From Bacillota bacterium (GTDB lineage: Bacteria; Bacillota; Clostridia; Saccharofermentanales; UBA5734): a DNA stretch of 6,361 nucleotides. Positions within the stretch are counted from its first letter, which is position 1, and each line of letters begins with the position of its first letter. The stretch is from contig JAEXPB010000223.1 of the NCBI GenBank assembly GCA_023438965.1, positions 1-6,361 of the forward strand. The letters run 5' to 3'. This document shows, in pieces, positions 5,242 through 6,361 of this stretch. Position numbers and translations under genes: made by a program. The notes beneath the pieces are model-generated. The model made no database searches and had not been told where the DNA came from. It saw only the letters and a list, made by a program, of their open reading frames with translations.

Positions 5242-6361
5242 TCATGCCTCCCGCCGGTCGAGCACGAGACCGTTATCCGTTAAAAGCTGCACGGTCTGCT
5301 CCAGCACCAGTTCACCGTTCCGGAGCGTGAAAGGCAAAAGCCGGTCGCCGCAGCGGACCGCGCGAATGCGTTCCGGCTGCGGCAGCAGCAGGCTCTTGAG
5401 CTGCAGCCGGCCGCCGCAGACACTCAAGCTGATCTGCCGGCTGGTCAAACCGAACTCCCCCCAGGCCTGGTCGACGGACCAGAAAAACTGTTGATCGGCA
5501 TCGGGGTGCAGCGGCCGGAAGCCCAGATGCTGGCGGGTCATGTCGCAGGTGAACCCGCTGTAGGCAAGCAGCAGGGCATAGGCGGCCATCGAGCGGGCAT
5601 AGTTGCTGCCGCATTCGAATTCGTTCCACGGATTGCGCGCCACGCCGTCAAAGCGCCGGCGCACGGCGCTGATCACGGCCAGGCCTTCCGCTTCCAGCCC
5701 GTTCATGATCATGTGACTGCCGGCCTGGTATTCGAAGCCCGGCATCGTTTCTTCACAATAGGGCACCGGCACGACCGGCCGGGGCTGGCCATCCGGCCAG
5801 GCGCAGATCATCGTGCCGGCTTCGTCGTTCAGCGTGAACAGGCGGCAGGGATTGCAAACCTGACGGAAACTGGCCCGGTAATTGTAGCGGAAAATGGCCG
5901 CCAGAGCCGACCGCACCTTCTGGCGGTCGAAAACATCGCCCAGGCCGACCAAGTCGCAATGCCACTGGGCGAGAACCTGGTCGATGATCGATCCCTGGCC
6001 GACCTGGTACTTCAGTTCGCCAGCCTCGTCATTCCAGTAGGCTTCCCGGATACCGGTGCCGGTCAGACTGTCGTTCTGGTAGCGATCCAACTGGCTGCCG
6101 TCCTTCAGATCAACTTGCTGGGCGAAATATTCGCCGTTGAACAGGTTCTGGTCGACCCAGGTCCGGCCGCGCGCCAGGATGCGGCGATAGAGCCCGGCGC
6201 TTTCCGCCTCGCCCATGGCGTCGGCCATGCGGGCGCCGGCATCCAGTGCGGCCAGGTAAAAACCGCTCAGCCAGGAGTTGGGCCCGAAAAGTTCCATATC
6301 GAGGGTGTGATGCTGCCGGCCGCTCAGATAGCCTGACTGGTCCGGATCCCAGCGGTCCGGT
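5242..6361 (-). CDS. GH116 (DUF608) family glycosidase, C-terminal part, cut by window edge
   Basis: This is the C-terminal 372 residues of a glycoside hydrolase related to bacterial beta-glucosidases of family GH116 and to human GBA2. The reading frame stays open to the right edge, passing through GRQHHTLDMELFGPNSW, so the methionine at 6297 is internal and not the start. Numbering from the first whole codon at 6360, D127 in SIIDQVLAQW aligns with the D-Q-x4-W block that carries the family's acid/base aspartate (D593 in the Thermoanaerobacterium enzyme, D677 in GBA2, from memory). GFEYQAG (208-214) and WNEFECGSNYARSMA (245-259) are further active-site blocks, with E247 and R256 the expected glucose contacts. 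The nucleophile glutamate should lie just beyond the window. The last 80 or so residues look like a beta-rich C-terminal region. No signal peptide can be judged. Family members act on beta-glucosides, beta-xylosides or glucosylceramide, and which applies here is unknown. The gene leads directly into the LacI-type gene. Confidence 0.88.
   Translation of the reverse strand, partial: PDRWDPDQSGYLSGRQHHTLDMELFGPNSWLSGFYLAALDAGARMADAMGEAESAGLYRRILARGRTWVDQNLFNGEYFAQQVDLKDGSQLDRYQNDSLTGTGIREAYWNDEAGELKYQVGQGSIIDQVLAQWHCDLVGLGDVFDRQKVRSALAAIFRYNYRASFRQVCNPCRLFTLNDEAGTMICAWPDGQPRPVVPVPYCEETMPGFEYQAGSHMIMNGLEAEGLAVISAVRRRFDGVARNPWNEFECGSNYARSMAAYALLLAYSGFTCDMTRQHLGFRPLHPDADQQFFWSVDQAWGEFGLTSRQISLSVCGGRLQLKSLLLPQPERIRAVRCGDRLLPFTLRNGELVLEQTVQLLTDNGLVLDRREA
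5247..5252 (-). promoter_or_regulatory. Ribosome binding site of the LacI-type gene, inside the GH116 gene
   Basis: GGGAGG on the minus strand spans the penultimate codons of the GH116 gene, 12 nt before the ATG at 5234, a somewhat long spacing. Two out-of-frame ATGs lie in between. There is no alternative in-frame start nearby. The arrangement suggests that translation of the repressor is coupled to that of the glycosidase. Confidence 0.55.

Noticed and set aside
6295..6297. Methionine at 6297 as the start of the GH116 protein
   Set aside because: The frame continues to the window edge with the conserved GRQHHTLD block immediately before this methionine, so the protein is cut by the window and is not a short form.
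5491..6336. Plus-strand open frame of 281 codons opposite the GH116 gene
   Set aside because: There is no domain signature or ribosome binding site, and the opposite strand carries conserved GH116 active-site blocks.

Overview
The window is a GC-rich stretch of bacterial chromosome carrying ordinary, densely packed genes. The split two-subunit L-serine dehydratase, strong GGAGG-type ribosome binding sites and a GH116 glycosidase coupled to a LacI-type regulator suggest a high-GC member of the Bacillota (Clostridia-like, probably an anaerobe). That placement is an inference from gene types and is only moderately secure. I see no rRNA, tRNA, CRISPR array, insertion sequence or phage gene.

Layout. 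(1) Positions 67-1634, + strand: sdaAB and sdaAA, an operon for the [4Fe-4S] L-serine dehydratase that turns serine into pyruvate and ammonia. (2) Positions 1689-3017, - strand: a 12-helix-type MFS transporter of unknown substrate, convergent with sdaAA. (3) Positions 3018-3230: a 213-bp divergent control region, more AT-rich in its right half. It holds a perfect 8-bp inverted repeat whose two arms each contain a TATAAT, one per strand. (4) Positions 3231-4169, + strand: a slipin (SPFH/stomatin family) with three hydrophobic N-terminal segments and no NfeD partner beside it. (5) Positions 4218-6361, - strand: the C-terminal part of a GH116 (DUF608) glycosidase, cut by the window edge, followed after 7 bp by a LacI-family repressor gene whose ribosome binding site lies inside the glycosidase's last codons.

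The genes fall into three jobs: amino-acid catabolism (serine to pyruvate), membrane functions (MFS exporter or importer, and the slipin scaffold), and regulated use of a beta-glycoside (GH116 plus LacI). The MFS and slipin genes may share control through the palindromic divergent promoter. The rest of the glycoside operon, including its promoter and the likely LacI operator, lies beyond position 6361.

No clear new system is visible. The most distinctive items are the palindromic divergent promoter, the extra N-terminal membrane segments of the NfeD-less slipin, and the translationally coupled GH116-LacI pair.
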